In this document: piece after piece, positions 9,001 to 18,200 of the stretch
Position numbering within the stretch: the first letter of the stretch is position 1
How the letters are laid out: every line of letters begins with the position of its first letter
Source: Pseudomonas marginalis
Lineage (GTDB): Bacteria > Pseudomonadota > Gammaproteobacteria > Pseudomonadales > Pseudomonadaceae
Assembly: GCF_900105325.1 (NCBI RefSeq)
Contig: NZ_FNSU01000003.1
Location: 744,001 to 808,000, forward strand
Length of the DNA: 64,000 bases
Reading direction: 5' to 3'
Position numbers and translations under genes: made by a program
The notes under the pieces: generated by a model
Told to the model about the DNA's origin: nothing
The model's input: the letters and a program-made list of their open reading frames with translations, nothing else
The model's database searches: none

Positions 9001-9713
9001 AGCCCACCGAAAGCATGTTGCAACGCGCAAGCGAGTCACTGCCGCTGGAGAAGCATCGTGAGGCGCGGGCACGCGATCATGCCTTTCTATTGGGGTTCGT
9101 GCCGTTCGTGGGGGCGTATCAGGAGTTCAAACAAGGCAATATCAGCGCAGGTCTGACCAACCTGGCACTGGATGTAGTCGGCGTGGCCATTGGTGCGGGT
9201 AGCCAGGCCCGGGCGCTGATCCGCTCTGCCAGGGCCCTGGTGCCCAGCCGCCTGACCCAGCTTGTTACACGACTCAAGCCATCGGCGATTGCAGTGCCCC
9301 AGGTGAAAGCTGGAGCGAGTTTCAGCGATCGAGCATTTGACTTCATCAAGCAGTCCGGTTTGTTTACCAGTGCGGCGCTGAACCCGCTGGATGGTTACCC
9401 GCAGATGATCAATGCCGCGACCAAGGGACTGGTAAAACTGCCGGCGTTGCTGGCGGGTGGGGCAATGAAGTGGGGCAAGACGGTCCCACACCTGGTGACC
9501 GCCGAGGAGAAATTGCGTGCGTATCTGCTGGTTGCAGCCGGGCAGGCGAGCGGCGCGGAGGCGCCCGTGGTGACACCGACAGCGGGCAAGGCGGGGCGTT
9601 ATCGGGAGGTCGACATGCACGCCACGCCATACAACGGCCGCTGGTATGCGATTGACCCGCGCAGCGGCGCGCCTTTCGGCACGCCACTGAACGGCTTCGA
9701 GCCAACCCGTTGA
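6099..9713 (+). CDS. DUF6543-type (dermonecrotic-toxin-like) large protein, paralog 1
   Basis: About 1204 residues from the ATG at 6099, which follows GAGAGAGCG; in-frame ATGs at 6039 and 6078 are possible. The N-terminal two thirds match the large Pseudomonas DUF6543 family. Landmarks shared with the paralog at 15250 include ETRNLVAWLRTALPTPPPLG (EVIRNLIGWQRHPLPSSPP there), HVDPSM...VAGYSIY, APEMLVRDVPESVSIGTPAWM and ADWGVLNGCI. A long internal helical region follows, then a hydrophobic stretch (FLLGFVPFVGAYQEF...NLALDVVGVAIGAG) that could insert in a membrane. The C-terminal 100 residues show no catalytic motif that I recognise. There is no signal peptide. Family members are regarded as toxin or effector candidates; activity here is unproven. 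Confidence 0.75.
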   Translation: MTMLMLLPHSRPSVPEFPTPPSAVPAAPDPIPTQPPALRRRRSTADATPAAAGPWTRLPPRDQARTAAADTQLAERVAAAESSGYTMVEVPPDSSPGMATRLYQHLLNRPALQQWIAEQRLEPATLTFHRDHIEGYANHNGVRSAVRFSLTDNSGWNEVSRTLRPIRELLDPSDQGLPFIGSDDALWLPRQGLGQITAGNLEQTWQVISELEERLALADRLEAELEELPDTARTDWSDHETELSPASSLPRHSQAAVERLQRFVTCPQMVRLLEQEGFAWAGAPFRVSEGRLERLSPVGGWVNLTRYVEAVPELNDELEALAALSVPLGNALYSTPRYDMRQLLDFKGLGSARTVSETRNLVAWLRTALPTPPPLGDYGALLPRDWKPGTLTADDQKHMGTMADIRLRGPLARGFSALSGVTLQALQADPQAHLDRLLDSPDALAFGEQMAGALRWQVGQGANSTLPRTLLQQLVTAAIKLHVDPSMSDKPGEVAGYSIYQPTNMGRSFSQVRRDIERHLQHNKGLEPKLAVLAAQVCLAQAAPEMLVRDVPESVSIGTPAWMELRLGCALADHNAPGTSRMMNEQQVTDLTTLEPVSDAQATLMQLNALKVIADWGVLNGCIRQRSDGEYSSGDIQEAARVFFRQREDVATAFTAASSELPTRKALAIKELLRVLPGITQAELEGMTVHVASAEDRRNLPISEPRTRSLVETYMTGDLAPGKWVLSDDMPAFPAAAKTPYQHARPPQVTEAARARLDTRIRRLPEMDKLLENSVLQHRKKLQDAYATKLKLMFAELPLEDRKLLELGKVELFTLRRETGEIQAKETDALKDASRARHGTLMRVEHGPTVVHFEVFANGKIIKRTDLTDAMELDGVIHREGFPSPHGLVYLPVVRGAQMNLDLDAYANGSHPDPNPAFQAVIVSALGGAFAARELPLSHTPESFVPDTYSSRKTASIVNRIAQDNFYEPTESMLQRASESLPLEKHREARARDHAFLLGFVPFVGAYQEFKQGNISAGLTNLALDVVGVAIGAGSQARALIRSARALVPSRLTQLVTRLKPSAIAVPQVKAGASFSDRAFDFIKQSGLFTSAALNPLDGYPQMINAATKGLVKLPALLAGGAMKWGKTVPHLVTAEEKLRAYLLVAAGQASGAEAPVVTPTAGKAGRYREVDMHATPYNGRWYAIDPRSGAPFGTPLNGFEPTR

Positions 9714-9717
9714 GCCG

Positions 9718-9748
9718 ACGACCTCCCGCGCCAGGCGCGGGAGGTCGT
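9718..9748. terminator. Bidirectional hairpin terminator
   Basis: A perfect 13-bp stem (ACGACCTCCCGCG with its complement) around a five-base loop lies between the stop of the DUF6543 gene and the stop of the convergent efe operon. It abuts the latter stop codon directly. It has no U tract, so strength is uncertain. Confidence 0.65.
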
Positions 9749-9749
9749 A

Positions 9750-10568
9750 TCAGTTCAGGCCCAGCTTGCCGCGCAGGGTCGACAGGTCTTCGGCCAGGGT
9801 GTTGACCGGGCCCACCAGCGCCTTGCGGTCGTTTTCCTTGACCTTGTCGTAGGTCTGGAAGCCGCCGTCCTTGGTCTTGTACTTGGCCAGGATCTTGTCC
9901 ACGCTGGCGAAGTTCTTGTCGACCTTGGCCAGGAAAGCCTTGTCCTGTTTCTCGATCTGGCCACGGAACAGGTCGACGATTTTCTTCGCACCGTCGATGT
10001 TGCCCTGGAAGTCATACAGGTCGGTGTGGCTGTAGCGGTCTTCTTCACCGGAGATCTTGGTGGCGGCAACTTCTTCCAGCAACGCAGCGGCCCCGCCGAC
10101 GACTTTCTCCGGCGGGAAGGTCAGGCCGTCGACACGGGTTTTCAGGTCGTTGACGTCAGTGTTGAGCTTGGCCGTCAGGGCTTCCAGGCCTTTGGTGGTG
10201 TTCTGGGAGAACAGCGCGTACTCGATGCGGTGGAAACCGGTGAAGTCTTCGGCGGTCACGCCTTTTTCGTGGTCATCGACCCGGGAGTCAATCGATGCAT
10301 CCAGGTCGCTGAACAGCTCGGCGATCGGCTCGATGGACTCATAGTGCACACGGGTCGGCGCGTAGAGCTTCTTGGCGGTGGCCAGGTCGCCTTGGTTGAT
10401 GGCGTCGGTGAACGCCTGGGTCTGGGTGACCAGTTCGCCGATTTCTTCGGTGACGTAGATCTTGTAGTCCGACACCGGGCCTACCAGGTCCAACGGCGCG
10501 GTAGCGGCAAACGCTGCCAGCGGCGAAAGGGTCATTAACAACGACAACGCGATAGTCGACTTCTTCAT
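9750..10568 (-). CDS. Imelysin-like (M75) periplasmic iron protein, EfeO-like without cupredoxin domain
   Basis: 272 residues with a Sec signal peptide (cleavage near residue 22, AFAA). The mature protein is one M75/imelysin helical domain with the conserved HxxE metal site H113-RIE116 in [11 protein letters not shown] second signature, [12 protein letters not shown], is shared with the EfeO protein encoded upstream. It has no cupredoxin domain and so corresponds to the short EfeM-like form. It is the last gene of the efe operon, 25 bases after efeB. It probably binds iron in the periplasm and passes it to the permease EfeU; how it divides labour with the full-length EfeO is unknown. Confidence 0.9.
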   Translation of the reverse strand: MKKSTIALSLLMTLSPLAAFAATAPLDLVGPVSDYKIYVTEEIGELVTQTQAFTDAINQGDLATAKKLYAPTRVHYESIEPIAELFSDLDASIDSRVDDHEKGVTAEDFTGFHRIEYALFSQNTTKGLEALTAKLNTDVNDLKTRVDGLTFPPEKVVGGAAALLEEVAATKISGEEDRYSHTDLYDFQGNIDGAKKIVDLFRGQIEKQDKAFLAKVDKNFASVDKILAKYKTKDGGFQTYDKVKENDRKALVGPVNTLAEDLSTLRGKLGLN

Positions 10569-10593
10569 GGGACGTGTTCCGCTCTGGTTTGTT

Positions 10594-11916
10594 TTAGGTG
10601 TGGGCAGTGGTTTGAAAAGGCGTTGCAGCGAGCAGCGTGCGCCCGATGAAATCCTTGGGCCCCGTGACCCCCGGCAAGGTGAAGAAATACCCGCCGCCGA
10701 CCGGCTTGAGGTATTCCTCCAAGGGTTCGCCGTTGAGCCGGGTTTGCACGCTGATAAAGCCTTTCTCCAGGTCAGCCTGGTAGCAGATGAACAACAGCCC
10801 CATGTCCAGCTGACCGTTTTTATTGACGCCGTTGGAGTAGTTGAACGGCCGACGCAGGATCAGGTTGGCCTGGGTCTGCGGGGTGCGCGGGTTGGCCAGG
10901 CGGATATGGGCATCGAGCTTGGTCAGCTTGCCTTCCGGGTCCTTGCTGTAGTCGGGCACCTGGGATTCTTTCTGGCCATCCATGGGCGCGCCGCTGGTCT
11001 TCACGCGGCCGATGATGCTTTCCTGCTCTTGCAGCGGCGTGCGGTCCCAGCGTTCGACGAAGTTGCGGATGATGCGCACCGCCTGATAGCTGCCATGGGC
11101 CGCCCAGCTCGGTTCGTCGCTGCCGGGTTGGACCCACACAATTTGGTCCATGGCCTTGTTGTCGTTGGAGTTGGGGTTGGCCGAGCCGTCGCGGAAACCC
11201 AGGAAGTTGCGCGCGCTTTGTGCCGGTTCGCCGGGCTTGGCCGGTGCCTGGGGCGGCACGCTGCCTTCCTGCTTCCAGCGCACCAGCAGCAGGTCGGGCA
11301 GGTTTTTCACGATGTCGCGCAGGGCGTGGATATTGGTGTCCGGGGTGTTTGAGCTGAATTGCAGGCTCAGGTCGCCGTGGCACTGCGCCGGTTCCAGCGC
11401 ATCGTTGGGGAAGCCCACCATGCGGATCAGGCGCTTGGGTTTGACGGCGGCCAGGCCGAAGCGCTCATCGAACAACGATGCGCCGACGGACACGGTGATG
11501 GTCAGGTTATCCGGCGTGACCACCGGGCCGAGGATGCCGGAATCGGTGGGCGGCAGCTTCGGGTCGACCTGGGGTACGGTGCCGCCGGTCATCAGGAAGC
11601 CGATGCGCTCGTTCAAGGTGCGGAACAGGCGCTCCAGGTCTTCGCGGTCGCTGGCCAGGACATCGAACGCCACGAGCATGCCGCAGGCCGGGCGTGGGGT
11701 GACGATGCCGCTCTGGTGCTGGCCGAAAAAATCGTGGTGGTCCTGGGTCTTGTCGCTGCGCGGTGCGGTGGTGACTTGCTCGGCGGCGGCCGCCATGGCC
11801 GGGCAGGTCAGGGTGCTGCCGGCGATGGCGGCACCGGTGGCGGCCATGCCCAGGAGGACACGGCGACGTTGTGCTGAAAACTGTTCTGAATCACTCATGT
11901 GTGCGGTCGTCTTCAC
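10594..11916 (-). CDS. efeB: Deferrochelatase/peroxidase EfeB (DyP-type, Tat-exported)
   Basis: 440 residues from GTG at 11916, or 434 from ATG at 11898. The N-terminus is a twin-arginine signal ([14 protein letters not shown], residues 17-30). The mature part is a dye-decolourising peroxidase with the family GxxDG motif (GFRDG, residues 240-244) holding the catalytic Asp. The proximal heme His is probably in the later [12 protein letters not shown] or QLDMGLLF region, but I cannot fix it. EfeB is reported to oxidise ferrous iron or release iron from heme in the periplasm. The GTG start overlaps the efeO stop as GTGA, which suggests coupled translation. Confidence 0.93.
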   Translation of the reverse strand: MKTTAHMSDSEQFSAQRRRVLLGMAATGAAIAGSTLTCPAMAAAAEQVTTAPRSDKTQDHHDFFGQHQSGIVTPRPACGMLVAFDVLASDREDLERLFRTLNERIGFLMTGGTVPQVDPKLPPTDSGILGPVVTPDNLTITVSVGASLFDERFGLAAVKPKRLIRMVGFPNDALEPAQCHGDLSLQFSSNTPDTNIHALRDIVKNLPDLLLVRWKQEGSVPPQAPAKPGEPAQSARNFLGFRDGSANPNSNDNKAMDQIVWVQPGSDEPSWAAHGSYQAVRIIRNFVERWDRTPLQEQESIIGRVKTSGAPMDGQKESQVPDYSKDPEGKLTKLDAHIRLANPRTPQTQANLILRRPFNYSNGVNKNGQLDMGLLFICYQADLEKGFISVQTRLNGEPLEEYLKPVGGGYFFTLPGVTGPKDFIGRTLLAATPFQTTAHT

Positions 11917-13115
11917 TGCAGGCCGGAAAGGCCAAGGGCGGGGTCGATTCCATCGAGTGCGGCGGCCAGAGCCTTGGCCTTGTCGGCGATCTGCTTGCGC
12001 TGATCGGCGGTAACGCTGTCATACGTGGCGTAGCCTTTGTCGAGCTTGAAGCCCTGGAGCTCGGCATCGAAGGCGGCGAGGGCGCTGTCGACTGTCGGCA
12101 GCAGGTCGGCGGCGGACTTGGTCAGCAGCGGACGCATCAGTTCGACCACCTTGTGCGCGGCCTCCAGGTTGGCGGCGAAACCATTCAGGTCGACATGGCT
12201 GTAGCGCTCTTCTTCACCGCTGATGGCGCGTACATCCGCCAGGCTGTTGAGGTTGCGCACCACGATGCTCACCAGTTGTTCCGGCGGCAGCGACTGCGCC
12301 AGCAACTGCTGTTTGAGGCGGGTGACATCGGTGACCAGGCGCTGCGCAATCGGCCCCAGGCCATCAAGGCTGCGTTGCTGGAACAGGCTGTATTCGAGGC
12401 GATGGAAGCCGCTGAAGGCCGGGTCTTGCTCACGTTTTTCAAAGTAATCGGCCCGGGCGTTGATGGCGTTGTCCAGCTCGGCCAGGCGCTGCGAGGCCGG
12501 GGCCAGACGTTGGTAAGCCTCACGGGCCGGCACGTACAGCGCTTGCGCCTGGGCCAGGTCACCGGCATCGATCGCCTGTTGCAGGGCGGTCACGGCCTTG
12601 ACCAGGGCACTGCCCTGGCTGCTCAGGTACACGCGAAACTCCGACAGCGGGCCGATAAACGCCACCATCGACGGCTTGGCCTTGGCCTGGGCGTCGGATT
12701 CTGCGGTTGGCGTCACATGCAGGGTGCCGCGCGGGTTGCTCAGCAGGCCGCACGTGATCGCATAGTCGCCTGGCAGCAGGTTGGCGTTGATCACCTGGCT
12801 CAGGCCGGGGGCGATGTTTTCGCGTTCTTCGACCACCAGCACGCCGTCGAGGATTTCCCACTCCACCGCCCGGTCAGAGCGGTTGATGATGCGAAAGCTC
12901 GCACGGCCGGCCGGCACCGTCAGTGCATTGGGCTCGCAGGCATGGCCATGGATGGTCACGGCGATTTCATCGTGGTTGGTCTGGCGCTTGCTGGCCGCCA
13001 GCTGCGAGGCGTAATAGAACAGGCCACCGGCGGCGATCATCACGACCACCGAGCCGGCTACCGCCCAGCGCAGGGCGCGGGGGGGCGAAGCGGGTTGAGG
13101 CGTTGGGTTGGACAA
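11913..13115 (-). CDS. efeO: Iron uptake system protein EfeO (cupredoxin + M75)
   Basis: 400 residues. An N-terminal membrane anchor or uncleaved signal (about residues 16-36) is followed by a cupredoxin-like domain (about 50-137), with HACEP near residues 58-62 and a Cys at 122 as candidate metal ligands. The M75 imelysin domain (about 150-390) has HRLE at 238-241 and SGEEERYSHVDL. EfeO is the periplasmic partner that delivers ferric or ferrous iron to EfeU. It lies 10 bases after efeU and overlaps efeB by four bases, all in one transcript. Confidence 0.93.
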   Translation of the reverse strand: MSNPTPQPASPPRALRWAVAGSVVVMIAAGGLFYYASQLAASKRQTNHDEIAVTIHGHACEPNALTVPAGRASFRIINRSDRAVEWEILDGVLVVEERENIAPGLSQVINANLLPGDYAITCGLLSNPRGTLHVTPTAESDAQAKAKPSMVAFIGPLSEFRVYLSSQGSALVKAVTALQQAIDAGDLAQAQALYVPAREAYQRLAPASQRLAELDNAINARADYFEKREQDPAFSGFHRLEYSLFQQRSLDGLGPIAQRLVTDVTRLKQQLLAQSLPPEQLVSIVVRNLNSLADVRAISGEEERYSHVDLNGFAANLEAAHKVVELMRPLLTKSAADLLPTVDSALAAFDAELQGFKLDKGYATYDSVTADQRKQIADKAKALAAALDGIDPALGLSGLQ

Positions 13116-13125
13116 GAGACGGTCC

Positions 13126-13971
13126 TTACTGGCTGGAAACGGAAGAAGGGCTGGCGGCAGGCTTGGGCGGTGCCGCGGGCAGGAAAAACATCACCAGCGC
13201 CACCACCAGATACATCAGATAGGCGCCCAGGGTGCTGACGGTCGGCGCTTCCTGGTAGCCGAACATGCCGGCCAGTACCGAACCGAGCGGGCTGTCCATC
13301 GGCAGCTCGGCGCTGAAATCGAACAGCACGGTCTGCCAGTGGTTCCACACGCCCGCTTCATGCAGGGCTTGCACCGAATTGGCGAGGATGCCGGCGGCGA
13401 CCACGAGGATGAACAGGCCGGTCCAGCGGAAAAACGCACCGAGGTTCAGGCGCATGCTGCCGGTGTAGATCAGGAAGCCGACGATGATCGCCAGGACCAG
13501 GCCGAGCAGGGCGCCAATCGGTGCGCCTGGGCCTTCGCTCTGTTGGAACACAGCCAGCAGGAAGAACACGGTTTCCAGGCCTTCACGAGCGACGGCAAAG
13601 AACACCATGAGGATCAGCGCCGTGACCTGGTGTTTGGAACCGGTCAACGCCTGGTCAAGGGAGGCGTGCAGCGAATGCTTGATGGAGCGCGCGACCTTGC
13701 GCATCCAGAACACCATGGAGCTGAGGATGCCCACGGCGACCAGGCCGACGATGCCCTCGAACAATTCCTGCTGCTTCTGCGGAAACTCGGCACTGACCAG
13801 TTCCAGGCCACCGCCCACCAGCAAGGCCAGGGCCGCGGCGAGGAACACGCCGATCCATACGGCGGGCATCCACTGGCCGCGGCCGGTTTGTTGCAGGTAA
13901 CTGGCGATGATGCCGACGATCAGCGCAGCTTCAATGCCTTCGCGCAGCATGATTAAAAAGGGAACGAGCAT
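13126..13971 (-). CDS. efeU: Ferrous iron permease EfeU (FTR1/OFeT family)
   Basis: 281 residues with about seven hydrophobic helices. Both iron-binding REGLE motifs of the FTR1 family are present: REGIE at residues 10-14 in the first helix and REGLE at 129-133 in the fourth. The protein imports iron across the inner membrane, probably in the ferric form after oxidation by EfeB/EfeO. The tail is rich in Pro/Ala/Ser. It is the first gene of the efe operon, with a Fur box about 40 bases upstream. Confidence 0.95.
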   Translation of the reverse strand: MLVPFLIMLREGIEAALIVGIIASYLQQTGRGQWMPAVWIGVFLAAALALLVGGGLELVSAEFPQKQQELFEGIVGLVAVGILSSMVFWMRKVARSIKHSLHASLDQALTGSKHQVTALILMVFFAVAREGLETVFFLLAVFQQSEGPGAPIGALLGLVLAIIVGFLIYTGSMRLNLGAFFRWTGLFILVVAAGILANSVQALHEAGVWNHWQTVLFDFSAELPMDSPLGSVLAGMFGYQEAPTVSTLGAYLMYLVVALVMFFLPAAPPKPAASPSSVSSQ

Positions 13972-14011
13972 CGGGCACCGCAGCTTAAGTAGGTAGGAAG
14001 CTAAGTTGTAA

Positions 14012-14030
14012 CATAATGATACTCATTGCT
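14012..14030. promoter_or_regulatory. Fur box of the efe operon
   Basis: CATAATGATACTCATTGCT matches 14 of 19 positions of the Fur consensus GATAATGATAATCATTATC, including the whole core. It lies 41-59 bases upstream of the efeU start, where bound Fur would cover the promoter. The operon is therefore expected to be induced by iron starvation. Confidence 0.82.
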
Positions 14031-14139
14031 AAACAGGAAAACTTGACGTTTGCTGAACAATGGCTGAACGGTGGTGGCGAATCGCAACCCACCTTATGAT
14101 GCACGGCATCTCGAATGCCGCCGGATTGCCCAACCTCCC

Positions 14140-15156
14140 ATGTCGGAAAAAGACACCATCTCCATCCATCTCGTGCGCGAAGCTTTGTTGCAGAGCTGCG
14201 CACCGGGGCCGGCCACCGTCGAAGCCTTGAGCAAGGTCGGGATCGATCCGGCATTGCTGGAACAGCCCGTGGCCCGCGTTCCGGCCACCGCCTACGCCCG
14301 TTTGTGGCGTCTGCTGGCCAGGCGCATGGACGATGAGTTCTTCGGCATGGACCCGCGCAAGCTCAAGTCCGGTAGCCTCGAGTTCCTTTGTCGCGCCGCC
14401 ATTGCACAGCCCAGCCTGGCAGCGGGCCTGCAAACCGGCCTGGGGTTCCTCTCGCTGATGCTGGAACACTTGCCAGCCCAGCTGGTGCGCCAACAGAGCC
14501 TGGCGGAAATTGTGTTGCAAGAACCCGAGCCAGCGCCCAAGCGCGCATTCACCTATTTCACCTACTGGATGATCGTGCACGGCGTCGCCTGCTGGCTGGC
14601 AGGCCGGCGCATCCCGATCCTGGCCATCGAACTGCGCTGCCCGCAGCCGGACTTTTGCGATGACTACCAGGTGATGTTTTCCGACAACCTGCGTTTTGAT
14701 CGGCCACGCACGCGGATGATCTTCTCCGCCGACTGCCTCGACCTGCCGATCAAGCGCAGCCCGGAAGAACTCAAGCGCTTCCTCGGCCATGCGCCGGCCA
14801 ACATCCTGGTCAAATACCGCAACCCCGACAGCCTGGCTACACGCATCAAGCACGACCTGCGGCAAATGCCTCCCGACACCTGGCCTGAGACCGAGGGCCT
14901 TGCGGCCACGCTGTGTATCTCCGCTTCCACGCTGCGCCGCCGCCTGGCGGAAGAAGGGCAGAGCTACCAGGGGCTCAAGGACAGCGTGCGCAAGGAGTTG
15001 GCGATTGTGTGGCTGGCCGAACCGCAGATCAGCTTTGCCGAGATCGCGGCGCGGTTGGGGTTTGCCGATACCAGTTCGTTTTATAAGGCGTTTCGCAAGT
15101 GGGTGGGGTCCAATCCTGGGCATTACCGCAGTTTGATCCTGGGGGAACCTCGTTGA
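14140..15156 (+). CDS. AraC family transcriptional regulator
   Basis: 338 residues from ATG at 14140 (MSEKDTISIHLVREAL); GTG at 14071 would add 23 residues without conservation that I recognise. The N-terminal two thirds match the arabinose-binding-like effector domain of the OruR/ArgR-like AraC subgroup (Arabinose_bd). The C-terminal domain has two helix-turn-helices, LAATLCISASTLRRRLAEEG and ISFAEIAARLGFADTSSFYKAFRKWVG. It is divergent from efeU and 93 bases upstream of the second DUF6543 gene on the same strand. Control of either neighbour is possible, but I see no operator. Confidence 0.9.
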   Translation: MSEKDTISIHLVREALLQSCAPGPATVEALSKVGIDPALLEQPVARVPATAYARLWRLLARRMDDEFFGMDPRKLKSGSLEFLCRAAIAQPSLAAGLQTGLGFLSLMLEHLPAQLVRQQSLAEIVLQEPEPAPKRAFTYFTYWMIVHGVACWLAGRRIPILAIELRCPQPDFCDDYQVMFSDNLRFDRPRTRMIFSADCLDLPIKRSPEELKRFLGHAPANILVKYRNPDSLATRIKHDLRQMPPDTWPETEGLAATLCISASTLRRRLAEEGQSYQGLKDSVRKELAIVWLAEPQISFAEIAARLGFADTSSFYKAFRKWVGSNPGHYRSLILGEPR

Positions 15157-15249
15157 GTCGCGCACAGGCTGCTGGCGGCCAGGACTTTTCCGATCCCATC
15201 CATTCGGGGCAGGGTAGACACTCTTCAATCGTGAAAGCGAGTTCTCCTG

Positions 15250-18200
15250 ATGTCCAAGGTCGTTGCTACGCCTGAACCCGTTGCAGTGGGTTTTCCATCC
15301 ACGGCCACCGGGATTCAGCCAGATCGTTCCCCAGAGGTCATCCGTCCGGAGCCTTTGCTGCGCCCTTCGACGCTGGTTCATCACATCCCCGGCCAATTGC
15401 AGGGCATCAGCGATTTTTCGCAAGCCCTGCTCGACACGGCGATACTGGAAGCCAGAAATAAGGAACGCTGGATCGCTGCCTTGGAGCGCCACGTGCAGGG
15501 CAAGGCGGATCAGGACACTATCGACCTCGCCGAGATCCGCTTTTCAAGCGTCACGAGATCCACGCTGGCGACCGATGTACAGCGTGGGCGCAAGGCCCTG
15601 GCCGCTTTGGCAAATCGTCCAGGCATGCAGGCGGCCTGGGAAAAATATGGAATCGACAGCCAGACCGCCCATCTACGCATCTTCGATGGACGCTTGGAGG
15701 TATTGGACAGTGCAGGGCGCTGGATCGATTTGAGCGAGCCTGTATCCGCCCGGCCAGGCTTGAAGAAACGCTTCGACACGCTGTTGGACATGGCGCAAAC
15801 CACCGGACATATCCTCCATTCCACGGGCGAAGTCGATGCATTGCAGATGCTGCGCGTGACGCTACCCAACGCCGACGGGCAGGATGTCCCGCGTTCGGCC
15901 AAGGTCATTCGCAACCTGATTGGCTGGCAGCGCCATCCGCTTCCCTCCAGCCCGCCGATGGGCAACTATACCGGGCCCTGGCTGGCGCTGGACTCGCCGC
16001 TGAAACTGAGCCAGCAAGACCGCCAAACGCTGGTTGGGTCCTTTGAACGCTTCGTCGGCCCGCAGTGGCTGGATAAACAGCAGCCTCTTTCCGGTGATGT
16101 CGATGCGCACATCCTTGGGCGGTTACGCAGCCAGAAGAATCTCAATGTGTACCGCCAGCACCGTTTGCTGGAAGGGCTGAACGCTCCCCACGATGGTTTG
16201 CGCAAACAGCAGCTCAATCAGTTGCAGGTCACCGCCCATCTGTTGCGTATTGATCCGCACCTGGGGCAGCAGAGAAATCACGTGGCGGGGTATGACCTGT
16301 ACTCGCTGCAAAATGCCGGGCTCAAGATGGCCGATGCCCGCAAAGACCTGCACATGCACCTGGTGCAGAACAAAGGCGTGAGTCCGGACGCCGTGGAGGT
16401 TGTCAGCCATCTATTCCTGGCGACTGTCGCGCCGGAGTTTCTGGTGCGGGATATCCCCGACACCGTGCATATCGGTTCTCCCGCCTGGCTGGTGTTGAGG
16501 AAAACCGTTGCCCTGCTTGAAGCCCTCGCGCCAGGATCGAGTCGGACCCTGACCTATGCTCAAGTGCTGGAGCGCGCGGCTCTCCAGCCTCCAACACCCA
16601 CACTGGTGCCGTTGTTCCAGGCGGCCGAGGCAGATCCGTTGCTGGATTGGGGCGTGCTCAATGGCGTGATCGCGGGCCGTGCCGATGACCGTTACACCGT
16701 GGAAGATCTGCGCAAGAGCGCGGGCAAATACAAGGACTATATCCAGACCACGCAAAAGGCCACTGCGGTCCTGCAGACCCCTCCCGTGACGCGCAGAGCC
16801 TTGGCCCAGGCGGACCTCAAGGCGGTGTTCCCAGGGCGAGACTTGGATAAGCCCGTGCAGAGAGATACCTATCCGATGCCTTTTTTCATGGCTGATCCCT
16901 CCCATGAATTGAGCTTGATCGACCTGCATATGATGGGGGCGTTGAAGAACGGTGAGTATGCGCAAAAAGTGGCCAACGGTCCCTTTGGCGGGACTACGGC
17001 AGAAACGGGCGGAGAGCTCGCCGACCTGCAGGCGGGTTTTAATCGGCTTCGGTTTACCAAAGACATGCTCGACCGTTCGGTAAAGTCGGGGGGCGACACG
17101 TTCACCTCAGCCATCACCACACGTCTCAAGGAACTGTTCAGCAAAATGCCCTATCAGGACCGACAGCTGCTTGAGCGAGAAGAACTGACGTTTTACCGGG
17201 TCGAGGGCGAGTCCATCACCGCCGAAGGAAAGGCCATCAGCGATGCGGCGGAACAAACGGAGCGGGTAAAGGGGCGCTATGGTTTTATCGTCCAGGCGGG
17301 ACAGGGTGACAATGCGAAATGTTTTGAGTTTTGGCCCTTGAGGGGCGAGTACTTCGAGCGTCCCGATTTCCTCAAGGCACTGGCCCGAGGCGAAGCGCAG
17401 GTGCCCCGTGTGTGGGTGACGAAACTGCAATCCCACGCGGACGGCCATGGGGCCGGGGAGTCCGAGGTACAGATACGCGCCTTGCGCGAAACCCTGCCGG
17501 CCGGCAGCGGGCGCGGATCATTGGCAGACGGCGGATACTTTTCGCAGAAAACCAGGGATTTTGCCGCCTATGTACGGCGCCATGACCTGGTGCTCAATCG
17601 CCAGGAACTCCTGGACTCCGCCATGGGCACGACGCCGCGTGAGCGTTTCGAGGCGCGCACGCAGGAAGCGGTCAAGACCATTGAAGACCTGCTTATTCCG
17701 TTCAAGGGATGCTACGACGACATCGCCTCCGGGCGCGTGAAGACCGAGCTGGGCGCGCTCACCGGCTGTGCGCTCGACGCTGTGATGATCGGCTCCGTGG
17801 TCGCTGGCGAGGTTGTGGAAGGGGCGCAGGCTGTCAGTCGGGCGGAGACTGCCTTGTCCAAGATGTCGGCGGCCACCAGAGCGTTTGGTGCGCTGAGCAA
17901 TAACCTGTTCAACCCTGTTGCGGGTTTGGAGCAGCCGTTAAAGGCAGGCTACGAATGGTTGAGCAGCCGCCCTGTTTTTCGTCTTGGCAGGCCGCTGGGG
18001 GAGCTCCGTGCGACCTGGAAGACCGCGATGAAGGAGCAACTGGGCGCGCCGCCTTTTGCCACCGAGCGTCCCCGGAAAATGCGCAGGCCTTCCGTTGACG
18101 GTGAGCAACCACGTCCTCACGACCCGGCTCAACTGCCCACTCTGGAGACCGCCGGGACGCCCGCCGCGACACCCCTCCTTGAGCAAAGCCGTCAAGCCAT

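Noticed and set aside
9600..9750. Immunity gene after the first DUF6543 protein
   Set aside because: Only a hairpin and the end of the convergent efe operon follow; there is no room for a gene.
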